The position numbers and the translations under genes were made by a program. 64,000 nucleotides of DNA, from positions 9,408,992 to 9,472,991 of the forward strand of contig NC_134441.1 in the NCBI RefSeq assembly GCF_030867145.1. Direction: 5' to 3'. How positions within the stretch are numbered: position 1 is the stretch's first letter; each line of letters starts with the position of its first letter. A model generated the notes under the pieces. That model did no database searches and had not been told where the DNA came from. It saw only the letters and a list, made by a program, of their open reading frames with translations. Of the stretch, positions 28,346 through 60,796 are shown one piece after another. This DNA comes from Opisthocomus hoazin (Eukaryota; Chordata; Aves; Opisthocomiformes; Opisthocomidae).

Positions 28346-29626
28346 TCATCTGTGTCAATTCAGAGTGGTTTGTGTGGGCTTTACAAGAAATGCAGTTGGT
28401 ATTTGAGGAGGAAGGTAAATTATGCCAATTGGACTATTGACAGTGGGTGCCTTAGGGAGATAAATGTCTTTATGCAATTGGGATTGTAAGCCTGGGACTA
28501 AATCACTGTCTGAAAAGCTAAAATTAATTATTTTCTTGGTAATTTTTCTTAGTGTTTGCCAAAAGGAGTGCTGAGCTCTTCCTGGAACCTCAGTGAAACT
28601 GTCTTTAGGAATGCAGCTGAACCATTTTTGTTTACTAGGTAGGGTTTTGGGTAGCAGGCTAAGGGCTGTGAAGTGCATGAAGACAATGAAATACCTCTTC
28701 ACCTTCCTGCTCCTCAAGTACTGATATTGTCCTTTGGCTTTGTAGCTTTGTCTTCTAAAGTATCTTTTCTTTCCTGCTGAAGTGATTCATGTTACTCGAG
28801 ATCTTGAAAGGCTTCTTATATGCATAAGGGTGTGTGGCCCTTATGACAAGCTTTCTCTATCAAGTCTGAGACAACTGCAAGTTTGTATGGAGTGAGGGAT
28901 GAAGCGGGGCAGAAGGGGGAAGTGGGGAGCGAAATTAGTGAGATAACTTGGTAGATGATACAAGGAATTTTGGAAAGAAATGTGAGGTGTGGGTGTGTAC
29001 TTGTTACAATAAATGGTGATGTTGACTCAGGTTCTGAAAGAAGAATGTATCAACTGCAAAGTAAGAAGAGAGATCAGTCAAGCAGATCATAGTCATTATT
29101 GTCTTACACCTTGTCTCAAGATGGTGCTACTGTGTGCTGGACGAGGACAAGTAGGGGAAAAAAAAACAGGATAAGAAGAGAAAAATTTGATGTAGAGATG
29201 GAAACCATCTTGGATTTTTTTATGAGGGAGGGACATAATGGGTAAACAAGCTAGAGAAATGCAGTTAAATGCACTGAGCTAGGTGGCAGCAACTTTTGAG
29301 AAATGAAACGCAAGAAGTTAAAGTAAGGCTGGAGTTAAGTTCTAGTTATTGGACTGGGATTTGGTAAATCTCCCAGATTGAGGATCTGTTATAAAATGAG
29401 GGATAAAGAAGCATTTGGAAAAATTTGGAGTTGATTCTGGGTCCCGCTTTGAGTTGGCCACGGGGAAGACATCAGAGAAGACAGACCAGGATGGAAGGAA
29501 GCAACCAGTGCAGAGGTGGCAGCTAAGGCTTATGTAGCTCTCTTGTCACCTTGGATATTTCATGTAAGGGTATTTTCAAGGAGCTGGTAACAGCTGTGAT
29601 GTAAAACTGTTCTCTGCAACTTTGAT

Positions 29627-29657
<31 letters not shown>

Positions 29658-30858
29658 TATTTTTCTAAAAAGTAACAGTACCAGGTGTGATTCAGTTACC
29701 TTTTATTGGTGGCTGTTAGATCACATCAAGCTCAAATAATGTATTTAATAGACTGTTTGAATTGTGGAACAACAGTTACATTCCTGAGGACACTTTCCTG
29801 TGTTACTCATTGTAACAGTTTAGGGTGTTTTACAGGCTGCAAATATTTGGCAGGCTTGTGAATGCCAGGATAGCGAGGCACAGCAGCACTTAGAAATGGG
29901 TTTAGGGGAGAGGAATGGAAATTAATTAATCTTTTTCTCAAGGTTAATACCTAATAAAATACAATTAACAACAACAAAAAAATCACACCAAAAGACCTGA
30001 AATATGACTCTTTTTTTAATAAACATCTTGGGTTTTTTTTCCCCTTCCACTGGCTGGCATATGGGACTTGTTGCTGAAGTTAACTGGACTTACACAAGTA
30101 TTTCTCTGAGGACATTAGAGAAGATCTCTTTCTAAGCTGGTAGCTAGAAAGACATGGACCACTTGTAAAGTTGCCATTTACAAAACCCATCTGAGGACGT
30201 AATGGGTGTCCTTACCAAAGCTCTCTTCTGTAACTACTTATATAAGCTTTTCTATTTGACTACAGGCTGTCCTAGTATATAATCGGAGAGCTCCTTAAAA
30301 CTGTGGAAGTAAATGCTTTGAGTTACAATGTTTTGAATTTCCCAAATACAACAGACTAGTTTCCTAGCTACAATGCCTAATTGATGCTAACACTAAACTC
30401 TTTTTGCAGCCTCGATACGATATTTTTCCTTTTGTAAAACGGTAGTCACGTGCTTTCTCTTACTTCGTAAAACAGCTGGACGAAAGATAATCTCAAAGAG
30501 GCTTAACTCTTATGACATACATAGATACCACTTAGCGTCACATGGCAACTGCATTGCAAGTAAGTCATGCTTGATTACTGAGATTTTAGTTCACGGTGAT
30601 TTGACTATACCTGTCCTGTCTTCTGTTAAAGGACAAATGCAGCCTTGTGACATTTGACTTGATCTTTACTTGTAGATGTAATCTAGCAGGCACCTAAAAC
30701 TGCTACCATTACACTTGTCCTTTGTTCTGCCCTGCTGTGCTGAACAGAGCTTTTGGTTTTATATCAGATGGTAATGCATAGAAATGTAATAGTAAAAAAG
30801 TAATGTGTTGATACTGTGGCAGATAAGGCTGGTGTTAAGATTTTTTACGTATTCCATA
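28346..30858. other. AP3M2-PLAT convergent intergenic region
   Basis: This non-coding stretch lies between two convergent genes. Poly(T) is present at 29632-29648. No gene, RNA or transposon was recognised. Confidence 0.55.
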
Positions 30859-31553
30859 TTTATTTAACTATTTAGTTCCTACCAGGAGGAAAAGCAAGTC
30901 GAAGAACAGACTGTCCTAGCAAGCAATGCCATCCTGGATTTGCTGAGAGAGTTTAAGCTCAGACTCTGTTAATGAATCGGTTCCAAACTGACAAAGCAAG
31001 TAGTATATTGTTATTGAAATAAGCTGCCCATGCCTACAGCTTTGCTCTTTCTATTGGAGTCAAGCTGAAACCAGCTTAAATAACCAAAGTAAAATGGTAT
31101 AAGGACAGAGCTTAAGCCTGACTGGAATGTTTTCCAAATTTACAGTCAAAGAAGAAGGACAGAGATGAAGTTTTCAGGAGGTTAAATCTGTCCCCTTTGA
31201 CTTCAGTTCACACCAATTCCCAAAATAACAGCGCTGCTCATGGGATGCATGATGTACTCTCTTGGTTTGTTCTCTTGGGCCAAAATTTATTTTTAATTGT
31301 ACTCGTGTGATTTGATGCAAGGAGAGACATTGGGAATGTGGGGCAGAAGGAGTGTTAGCTTCCAATAACCTGTAGTAAGGAAAGGAGAGTAATTTGAGAA
31401 TGCGCCCTTTCCACACACTGCAGTTTGTCTTCCTCTTGTACTGAAAGTCATAAGCATGTGGACAAATAGAAAGCCCCGTTAGCATCCTTAAAGCACTTGG
31501 AAGGAAGCTGTGAAAGCATGGCCACAGGATTGTGCATAGTTCATTTTTCTTTC
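30859..31553 (-). terminator. PLAT: PLAT 3'UTR with two candidate poly(A) signals
   Basis: On the minus strand AATAAA occurs at 31291-31286 and again at 30864-30859, giving 3'UTRs of roughly 290 or 710 bases. The longer form is closer to the mammalian PLAT 3'UTR as I recall it. Which one is used cannot be told from sequence. Confidence 0.5.
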
Positions 31554-39824
<8,271 letters not shown>

Positions 39825-39844
39825 CACCTCCAAATCTCAAGTTA

Positions 39845-42800
39845 TCTATAGAGACAACAGAAACAATAAGATGTTTAATAAAGGCATTTTACAGTGTGAA
39901 TGGAGTTCAGGGTCATAAGTTTAAAGGTTTTAATTGGTGAAAATTCTTTTTTACATTAAAACACACTTTCTACTCTGCAGTTCTCAGCCATGTGGTCCAG
40001 CTGTCCTGGTGTCCCTTGACAGGGGAAACTGCCAGGCGGGACCCAGATATGCTTTTATTTGATAAATTTAGAAACTTGACAAGCTAAAGCATATCCTTTT
40101 AGGGCTGGAAGAAACTCAGAGAGTGTTTCCTGGGGAATAACACTGGTAGTTCCAGAGTCCTTTTCCCAGGGTTGCTGGAAGCCAACAGTATCACATGCAT
40201 TAGAGAGATGGACTTGTCTAATCTTCATTAGAGTGTAGTGCCGACTGAAAAGTGTTGTGAGATTCAGGTCACTGAGGCCTACCTAAGAGGTCTCTTGCAG
40301 GGGCACAAAAATCTACTGAAGGGTCAGTCTGTGATAATAGTGATTTAAGAGGATTTGCATTTTCTGCATAGACTGCTTCTTTGGGTGAGAGTGAGGGTTT
40401 CTCTCTTGTGCAGAGGATGCATCGGCAAGGAGACTTTGCTTGATGATAAGTGGGGACAGCACTGCTGTGTCTTTGATTTTCAACATGTCTACAGATTCTC
40501 CCCATCTGAGCTTCTAGTTTCTACTATTGTCATATGCTTTTGCTAAAAATGGAGAGTGTGGCAATTGGCTGGCAGGCTAGCTTTCAGTCTGGTGTTCTCA
40601 TTTATTCATTGCAGCATTTCTTTCCGTGTGTCACTTCTGTGCAGTCACAACTACTTCTTATTCCCTCTAATCCCTTCAGCAGCTTTGAACTTCAGACAAT
40701 GCCCTCTTCCATCCCACATGAAGAGTTTATGCTTCCTCCAGACTGATTTACATGTCTGTCTCCTACTGCAGTAGTCTTGGGAGAGAACTCCCAATGATCT
40801 CCCGTGAGAGATCGCTAGCTAGTATGGTGTGGCTGGGGTTAAGGATGAATCTGGATTTCTGCGTCCATTCATCTCATTTGCTTTGACAATGTGCTTCTCT
40901 CTTCACTCGTCAGAGGTTAATTTCCTACCTGGTAAAACTGCTGCTCTGACCTGGCCACAGATAGCTATAGTAAGGACATTTGGGTACTGTGATCCATCTG
41001 TATTTCTTCCTACTGTATCAAAATTTATTTCTGTCTGGCCTTGAGCAGGCAAGTTTCTTGGCAGAAGTATGAATTTAGATTTATGCTACCATCTTGTACC
41101 CTGTTTCCCCTCCCCCAGTTTGCTTCCTGACAAAGCAGGAAAAATGATTTCTTTCACCAAAGCAGAGTATCTTGTGTAAGCGCTGCCTAGTTTAGGGCAG
41201 CCATTGGGCGGAGAGAAAATTCTGAGCAGCAGGGGAGTGCTCATAACATGGCGTAGTCTCAAGCATATACAAAATTTTACTGCTGAAATTAAGCAACACA
41301 GGTTTTTTCCCTTGCTGCACTAGATGTCATTTCTAATCTCATCCTCATAGCAGAAAAATACACTGGATATGACAGATAAAGGCAGTGAAGGGTTTTGCAA
41401 GATAGTCTGTTGCTTATGAAGGCAACGCACTTTGCTGTGGGCTTCTGGCTTCTTTGTTAATCCCTGTAGGGGAAAATCCCCAAGATGATGTATTTTGCCC
41501 ATTCTTTTATCTTGCTGACATTGTAGTAACTGTAAAAGATCAGGTAAATGTATGTATGTAAAAGAACTCCAGTAAAACCGGACCTTAACAGCATGAGTTT
41601 GGTAGCTAGCCAAGTTCTATTTTATATTTTGAAACACTGCTGAACTTCAGGACGTTTAAATGAGGATTTATTGGCACACCAACAAGATTCTCTGTTGGGG
41701 GCGGGGGGCAGAGGCTGTTGTTTATGGCAAAACTTAAATTAGTAAGATGGAGTAAGTGTTTGTGGGACTTTTTGAAACATGGCATTAAATAGCAAGGTGC
41801 AATACATCTATTAAAAACTGGGAAGGTATTTATTTTCTCAGTTGAGTAATAGCTTTTAAGGACTGGAGTTGTTGTTATTATGTAATCTGAACTCTTACAA
41901 TAAGGCAAATAACTTTATCACAGGTTTCCTGACTTCAATTCATAATTTTCTTCCTAATAGTTATTCCTGCGTGCAGTAATAGTAGCTCTTTTTTACAACC
42001 AAACGAGACATAAGTAATCACCAGTGTGAATAGATCTGGCTTGATCCTCTGTAGTAACAAAGACTGCTATAGCAGTCAGTCTAGATGGCAGAGATGATGA
42101 ATCACGAGAGTGTGATGTAGATGGGAACCTCCTGGCTTTGAACAAGTCCAGCACTGGATGTCCATTTTCTCTCTTCTTTTAAAAGTATAATGCCTCCTAT
42201 ACAAACCAAGAGCTGGGAGTGAGGTATAGTATCAGGCAAGAAGATATAAATCATTCCACATCTCTAGGATTGCTCTGCAGTTCCAAATCTTTGAAATAAT
42301 ACTCAGGTGCTGTCTCACACACTATCAGCTTTTTATCATCTACGTTATGTGATCCCTGAGCAAGCAGAAAGCTAACCCAATTATTTGAGAAATCTACTAC
42401 TTCCAGAAATTAGAGGCTCAGACTCTGTTTATATAAAGTCAGAGAAGGCAGCTGGATAATAGCTGGTGAAATCAGAGTATGACAGATGAATGAGTCATAA
42501 ATTGGGATTCAAGGCTGAAAAAGGGAGAGAGTTTGTTTATGGGATTTTTTTTAAAGATTTATTCAAAGAAAAAGCAAAAGGCATAAATATTCCAGTCTCT
42601 GAAGCAGAACTGGGAGTACGGCAGGACAGTTTAGGCTGTGGTTTCTTTAGACCGCACAAAGAGGAGACTTAAGTTGCAAGTCAGACTGAAAAGAGTCACA
42701 GGAACAGCTTCTGAGAACTTTAATTACTCCAAGACTTGTCTTTAGATCACATCTTGATGATGAGAAATCTTGTAATTCAGAGCATCTCTCAGGGATTTGT

Positions 42801-44866
42801 ATTAGTATGTAGATTTTGTCATATACTTTCAGATTTTGTAAAGATTTTGTAATACACTTTCAAGCCCTTTCTCACCTCTTAGCAACCATTTTGCATTGTA
42901 TAGCAAGCCTTTTTAAAAGCTGTAAGAGTGATTTCCAAATAGGCATTGACTTCCGTTGAATCCAAATCAGGAATGTTCTCAAAGCTGAAGAGGATGATCT
43001 GCTCTGCTACCCAGAGTCGTTTGGTTGCTGCTGTAACCCCATGTTACATTATCCTTATGCCCTGCAGCTGTAGCTCATTATTGGAGCTCAATTTAAATTA
43101 AAAAAAAAAAAGACAACGACATTTTGGTCTTGAAGACTGAAATGAAAGGAGGATCCCTATTTAAAAAGCACCTGCATGGTTTAATCAACTTTATGGTTGT
43201 AATCAAGTTTATCCCATATAGTCTGCTATACAAATGGATTCTAGTCTTACACAGCACATGCTTATACTGCAGAACATGACAGATAGTCTCCCTAAAGCTG
43301 TCTTCCATCGGATGCCACATCCTTTCTTCCACTTATTTCTGCGGCCCCTGTTCAAGCTATCTGATCTTACAATGCTGCAGCACCTTACCCCTCCTTCCCC
43401 CCTCTCCATGAGGGAATGCTTGCCCATCCATTGGTGGCTGCTCTCCCACTATGCATGGAAAACTGGTAACAGATGTTCCCAGATGTTTATTTTCAGTTTT
43501 GGGAAAGGTACAACTTAGGCCAGTCAATTGGAATGTTCCAAATGATAAGCCCTATCAAACTGAAACCATATGGCTGTTTGAAAAATACTGTGTTTACGAG
43601 AGTCCAAGCAGAAACCTGCAAGCAATGTGCTTTCGGGTAGGGCTCTCCTAAACAGCTTGTGCCTTTTGCTCTCGCCCTTTGCTTCCTCGCTGATCAAAAA
43701 TACTCTAGCAATAAGCCAGAGGCCTAGATGTGGTGTTCTGACGTTTTGATTCTATGCTTTCAGGTACATTAGGACATAAAGATATACGATACCTTAATTT
43801 ATCTCTCTTTGCTGAAGCATCAGCAGCAGGAATACTTTAAATCCCACACACTAATTTATTATTAATAACAGCCCTTCTGAGCAGTAGGATTGTGAGTATT
43901 ATCTTACCGATGTGGAATAAGACCTAAAAAAAGGGATGTATCTTATCAAGGTCAAACAAAAAGGCATTAATAGAAATTAAAAGTAGCTCTCCCCCTGTAT
44001 GCCTCCCAATAATCTAGTATGTCCATTCCAGAATACTTTGATTCTGAATCTATAGCACTAATAGCTTTCTTGCTGATGAAGAGCTATCTTGCTTTAGTTC
44101 AAGCAAAAGACTGCAGACCCTTGCTGCTTTTTCCTGCCTGCTGAAGAAAGTGCTTTTGTATCCCTTTTCTGAACTGAGCAGATAAATATCAGACTCCTAC
44201 TACTTCTCTTTAAAATAGAACAGTGGACAGACCTCTGTTTTGGGGGAAAAGGATTTAAAAAAACAAAACAAGTAAGATTCTGTAGTCTTCGAAGGCATTG
44301 GAGGAAATAGATATTTCAAACTCTGGCTTCGTTTTTGGAATCATTCTCAGTATTTCCTGTGGTTTTGGCCACATTTGAAAAGAAGCGTGTTTAGGGAGAA
44401 CTGAAGAAAAGCCGCCTCCCTCCTCTTTGTCCCTCCATTATCATGGTTGGGAGCCTGAGGTGAAAGGCGTAATCTGATCTCCTCCCAGGAAGACAATAAA
44501 TTATCCTTTCACAGCTAGTTCTCTGGGTCTCTCCTTACCATCAAGACATTTATCCGTAACTCTTCCTTTGTTTTAAGTTCTTTTGCTAATGTTCTTTGTA
44601 CAGGAGGAGCTAACTGGTTAGAGCCTCAGGCTGTCAGCCCTTTCCCTAGAATAGCTGAAGCTGTCTGGAAACAACTGAAAGCTAGCAGCTTTACCCAGCA
44701 TTATGAATCTCTTCAAAAGCTGAAAAGCAATAGCTCAGTTAGTGAACTACCATGGTGCTTCAGTGGGATTTATTAAATAATAACATTTAATAGTATTTAA
44801 TGAAAATGCCATTGATGTTGAAAATGGGAAATGCACTTTTTGAAACAGGTGCAGAGTAGTACCTAC
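39845..44866 (-). other. PLAT: PLAT intron 1
   Basis: Bounded at its end by a CTCTATAG acceptor just before the 5'UTR bases ahead of the PLAT ATG, and at its start by the donor at 44866. About 5 kb with no recognisable exon, transposon or RNA gene. Confidence 0.5.
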
Positions 44867-45130
44867 CTTTTTGCTTTTTCTCCTCTGTATTCGGTTGATG
44901 ATTTCCTTTCCAGACCAGTGTGGTTTGGCGTTTTCTGTGTGTCTGCTCTGATCTCTCTGAACAGCTCCTGTCCTACTTAAAACCCACTCGAGGGGGTGGA
45001 GACTCCAGCGGGCAGCAGGGCGTGCTTTCCCCCAGCCCTTCCCGAGGACGTGGGGATGGTCCAGGACAGAGTGGCTCGTGTCTGGAAGTGTTCGGGAGTG
45101 AGTCTGTGCAGGGCAGGAGGAGAGCTTGCT
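44867..45130 (-). promoter_or_regulatory. PLAT: Probable PLAT promoter and non-coding exon 1
   Basis: The minus strand has a TATA-like TTTTAAG (44982-44976) followed by GGAGCTGTTCAGAG, then a GAAAAC and GGAAAGGAAATC segment, then an AAAAG|GTAGGT donor at 44867. The order TTTAAG - GGAGCTG - CAGAGC - GAAAAC - GGAAAGG parallels what I remember of human PLAT exon 1, so exon 1 likely spans about 44950-44867. The GC-richer part up to about 45130 holds CCACCCCC- and GGGCTGGGGG-type Sp1 sites. The upstream limit and start site are inferred. Confidence 0.6.
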
Positions 45131-45246
45131 GGCTGAAGTGAGTGGGGCATGCTGGATTTTACAGTCAGTTTTTGTTCTTTCTCTCTTCCAATCAGAAAGC
45201 AGATTCAGTCTTCAAAACAATTTTTCCCCATTGCACGCCTTAAGCT

Positions 45247-46420
45247 TCAGTGACAGTAAGGGTAGTATGTATCCCTTATGACGAACTGTCCCACCATGCT
45301 TCTAGGAATGCAAATACACAGGTGTATTAGCTCTAACACGACGAGAGGTCTGCAATCTGTGCACTTGGTCCTAGTACTTAGCAACGCCCGTTTCAAGCAA
45401 GAGTTCAATGCTCTGAATGGCATCCATTGAGAATCTCTGGCAGAGAGACTCTGGCCTGTACGTGGAGCAAAGCTTGACATGAACAGTGCCACTGGGAGAA
45501 GAAACAGTCAGCATGTTGATGACCAAAGAGTTAAATGTTTGCTGATAATGTCTGTCAAAAATGAAGATCTACTCACCAGGGTGCAGTCACGAGATACTAA
45601 GTTATCAAAGTGTGGCAGACAAACCTGAATGATCAGTTTTAGTGCTGAATTTAGGACTGGTTTATGAAAACTGTCGGTGTGGCAGTAGTGGATGTGTCCT
45701 AACTTTTAGAACTGTTTCACTAGAAATCAGGTTCCTGGTATAATTTAGTGTAAGCACAGACATAAGAAATAGTGTGTGAGGGACCACCATCTTCAGGAGG
45801 TAGCTGCATAGAGTCCTCAGCTGGGAAGCATGGCAATGGTTATTTTGCCTATTGGAAAAGATGAAACACTGGTTACTCTGGATGTTTAGCTCTTCTCTGT
45901 ATGGAAACCTATGTCAAGATTATCACATGTATTCCTCTGAGAGTCACAGTGCGGGTGGTAACACTACTGCCATAAATCTGACTTAAGAGCAGCTGCAGTT
46001 GACTGTTTCCAGAAGAGACTCCCAGTTGTTGAGAAGAAGATGCCTGGACACTGCTGAGTGAGCAGGTGCTAATTTATATTCTTTTTAAAGATAACAGCAA
46101 TTTGCTACTGGACTTCTAGATTAAAGATGCTAACAAAGTAAAGGCCGTGGGGGAATAGTTCAGAAGTTGTTATTTCCTGGCTTTTCACAGCTTAAAGACA
46201 ACTGTAGCTGTCTAGAGACTGTGGTGTGGGTGCTATCTGTGGTGCTTAATGTATATTAGGGAAGCCAGCAATAATAGTGTCTCCTCTCTCAAGGACCATC
46301 TACTGGCTTACCTCTAAGCTGATCCTGTCTCGGGATGGAGTTTCGGCAGGACTGTTTAGTGATGAAGTGCATCATGACATCCCGCAGCAGGCCCACATCC
46401 CCCGAACAGGACACCTCCAT
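45247..46420 (-). CDS. Candidate divergent spliced small-protein gene (unrecognised)
   Basis: I do not recognise this gene. The minus strand has an ATG at 46420 in strong context (GGCATGG), opening 36 codons with high GC3 (26 of 36) that read MEVSCSGDVGLLRDVMMHFI and continue to PRQDQLR. It ends at a consensus AGAG|GTAAGC donor (exon 46420-46312). A pyrimidine-rich CTTCTCCCAG acceptor gives exon 45491-45247, and the frame stays open across the join to a 117-residue product ending DTYYPYCH. A further possible 48-base exon at 45624-45577 has both splice sites, but including it brings an early stop. In the second exon a competing frame (MDAIQSIELLLETGVAKY) also looks protein-like. The transcript would start in the IKBKB CpG island, divergent from IKBKB. 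It may be a lncRNA or an alternative upstream PLAT exon set. Confidence 0.3.
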
Positions 46421-46961
46421 GCCTGGTGGCCTTGGCAGCGTCAGGAGCTGCTGGCCGAGCTGCAGGCCCGGCTGTGCCCCTCCTGCCCGCGCTGTTGGGC
46501 GAATTCGCGGTGGCACCGAGGTGCTGATCGTCAGCCAGCCCAGGCAGAAGCAGTATGTAAACCCGATGTAATGCACGGAATAGCGTTCTGGCTTGGGTGG
46601 TGAGAGGGGGAACTGAGGCACGTTTCGACACGTTCAGCAGATTTAAAAGAAGCTGTGGGAAGGACACAGCAGCTCTGCTATTTGACTTAAATAGCTCACG
46701 AGCTCTGCTCTCCTTTAACCCCGAGACGCTGACTCTAGGAAGGAAGCCGGCCGCGACGATCGCGACAACGCTGCTCTTCGGCGGAGTGGGCTGGGACAGG
46801 GCCGGGAGCTCCCGCCGCTCGCGCAGGCCGCGCGCCCTGGTAGCGCGGCTCCTTTAAGGGCGGGGGGGCGGGTGCCAGCGCCACACGCGGCTCGCGCCGG
46901 AGCCGGAAACGTCGGCGGACGCGTCCCGGGCCCTGCGGAGCCCGAGCGCTGTGGCCCCGCC

Positions 46962-59648
<12,687 letters not shown>

Positions 59649-60399
59649 AATCACTTCGGTTGCCTCTGAAGAGATGCTGCTTCAGGAAGCCAACTGTGAA
59701 AAGCTGCTGCCTCTGAGAAGGGAAGTTCAAGTGCCTGCTTCTACTGTCACCTACTGCTTATGTGATACACAGGGCCTAGCTTTTAGTATCTGCCTCTTGG
59801 ACACTTCCCCCCCCCCCCAAAGATACAGTAGGAAATGCCTGTTCTAACTGTTCGGGAAAAGTTCTTCATCATGCCTTAAGACAGCAGATATTCTCTGTTC
59901 TGGTGTATCTTCCCTTAGGAATCACATGTGGTCTGGCTGCCTTGTAGGCTTTCTAATGAACAATGGACAACACATGCAATCAGCTTGCACAGTCACTGGT
60001 AGATGTCACCTTCCTAATATACTTGAACTGTGAACATAGTTTCTTAACTTTGCTGATTTGCACTTTTTTCTTGAGTGAAATGGTTGTACTTACCTAATAC
60101 TTGTTTCCTATATGGGAACAAAATTATCTAAAATGTGTAAACTTTTGGTTTGCTCTTTTTGATACCCTCAATAACATTTTAATGAAAAAGCTGCTTTAAC
60201 TGTGCAGGTCTCTAAAACATGATAGGTGTAAGGATGTTATCCTAGAGCCCACAGAGAAGGAAATCTTCTGCGTACACGTGTATTTTAACAAAGCATTTGC
60301 AGATTATCTATTAACCATGCTTAAGGTTGCACCAAAGAAAAGCACAGCTGGGTGGACCATAGCTTTTCTGAACCTCATTGAGAGACAAGACACCAACAC
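59649..60399 (+). other. IKBKB: IKBKB 3'UTR
   Basis: This is the sequence after the IKBKB stop, with a 12-base C run at 59807-59818. I find no canonical AATAAA or ATTAAA before the convergent VDAC3 3' end. A variant signal such as AATAAC (60168-60173) or TATAAA (about 60475) would have to be used. If the latter, the IKBKB and VDAC3 transcripts would overlap at their 3' ends. Confidence 0.45.
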
Positions 60400-60796
60400 T
60401 ACATTCCAGCTGTGACCAATTTATTTCATTCTGATGTAAACTGATTTTTCCACTCTAGCACAGAGACCACCTTTTATAAAAGGATGTGAAGTACAGGACA
60501 TGCAGGATGCAATACAGTAATAGGGAGAGGTGGGATTTTCTTCTGGTTTTAGGAACATTTAAAATACAGGAAACTGAAGTGACATGTGGCACAAACATCA
60601 CAACTTCCATGCGTGCCTTCAAGTATCTTCATTTGATGTGCTGGCACTCTCTGCACTTCAGCGTTGGGTTAAAATGATTCTTTGGAAGAGCAGAAAGTTC
60701 ACACTTCTTCAAATTTCAGAGTAATATTAAGGCCAAAACAGACGGGGTACACTTTTCCTTCATCTTCCAGAGCACCTTGTTTTACCTAAAGCTGCA
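60400..60796 (-). terminator. VDAC3: VDAC3 3'UTR and polyadenylation signal
   Basis: The minus strand after the VDAC3 stop holds AATAAA at 60425-60420, giving a 3'UTR of about 380-400 bases. No other signal lies closer to the stop codon. Confidence 0.65.

Noticed and set aside
28355-28717. 120-codon minus-strand frame between AP3M2 and PLAT
   Set aside because: No recognisable motif. It overlaps the AP3M2 polyadenylation region and shows no coding composition.
42490-43650. Several 60-94 codon frames in PLAT intron 1
   Set aside because: No family resemblance and no donor/acceptor pair that fits. They are consistent with chance open frames.
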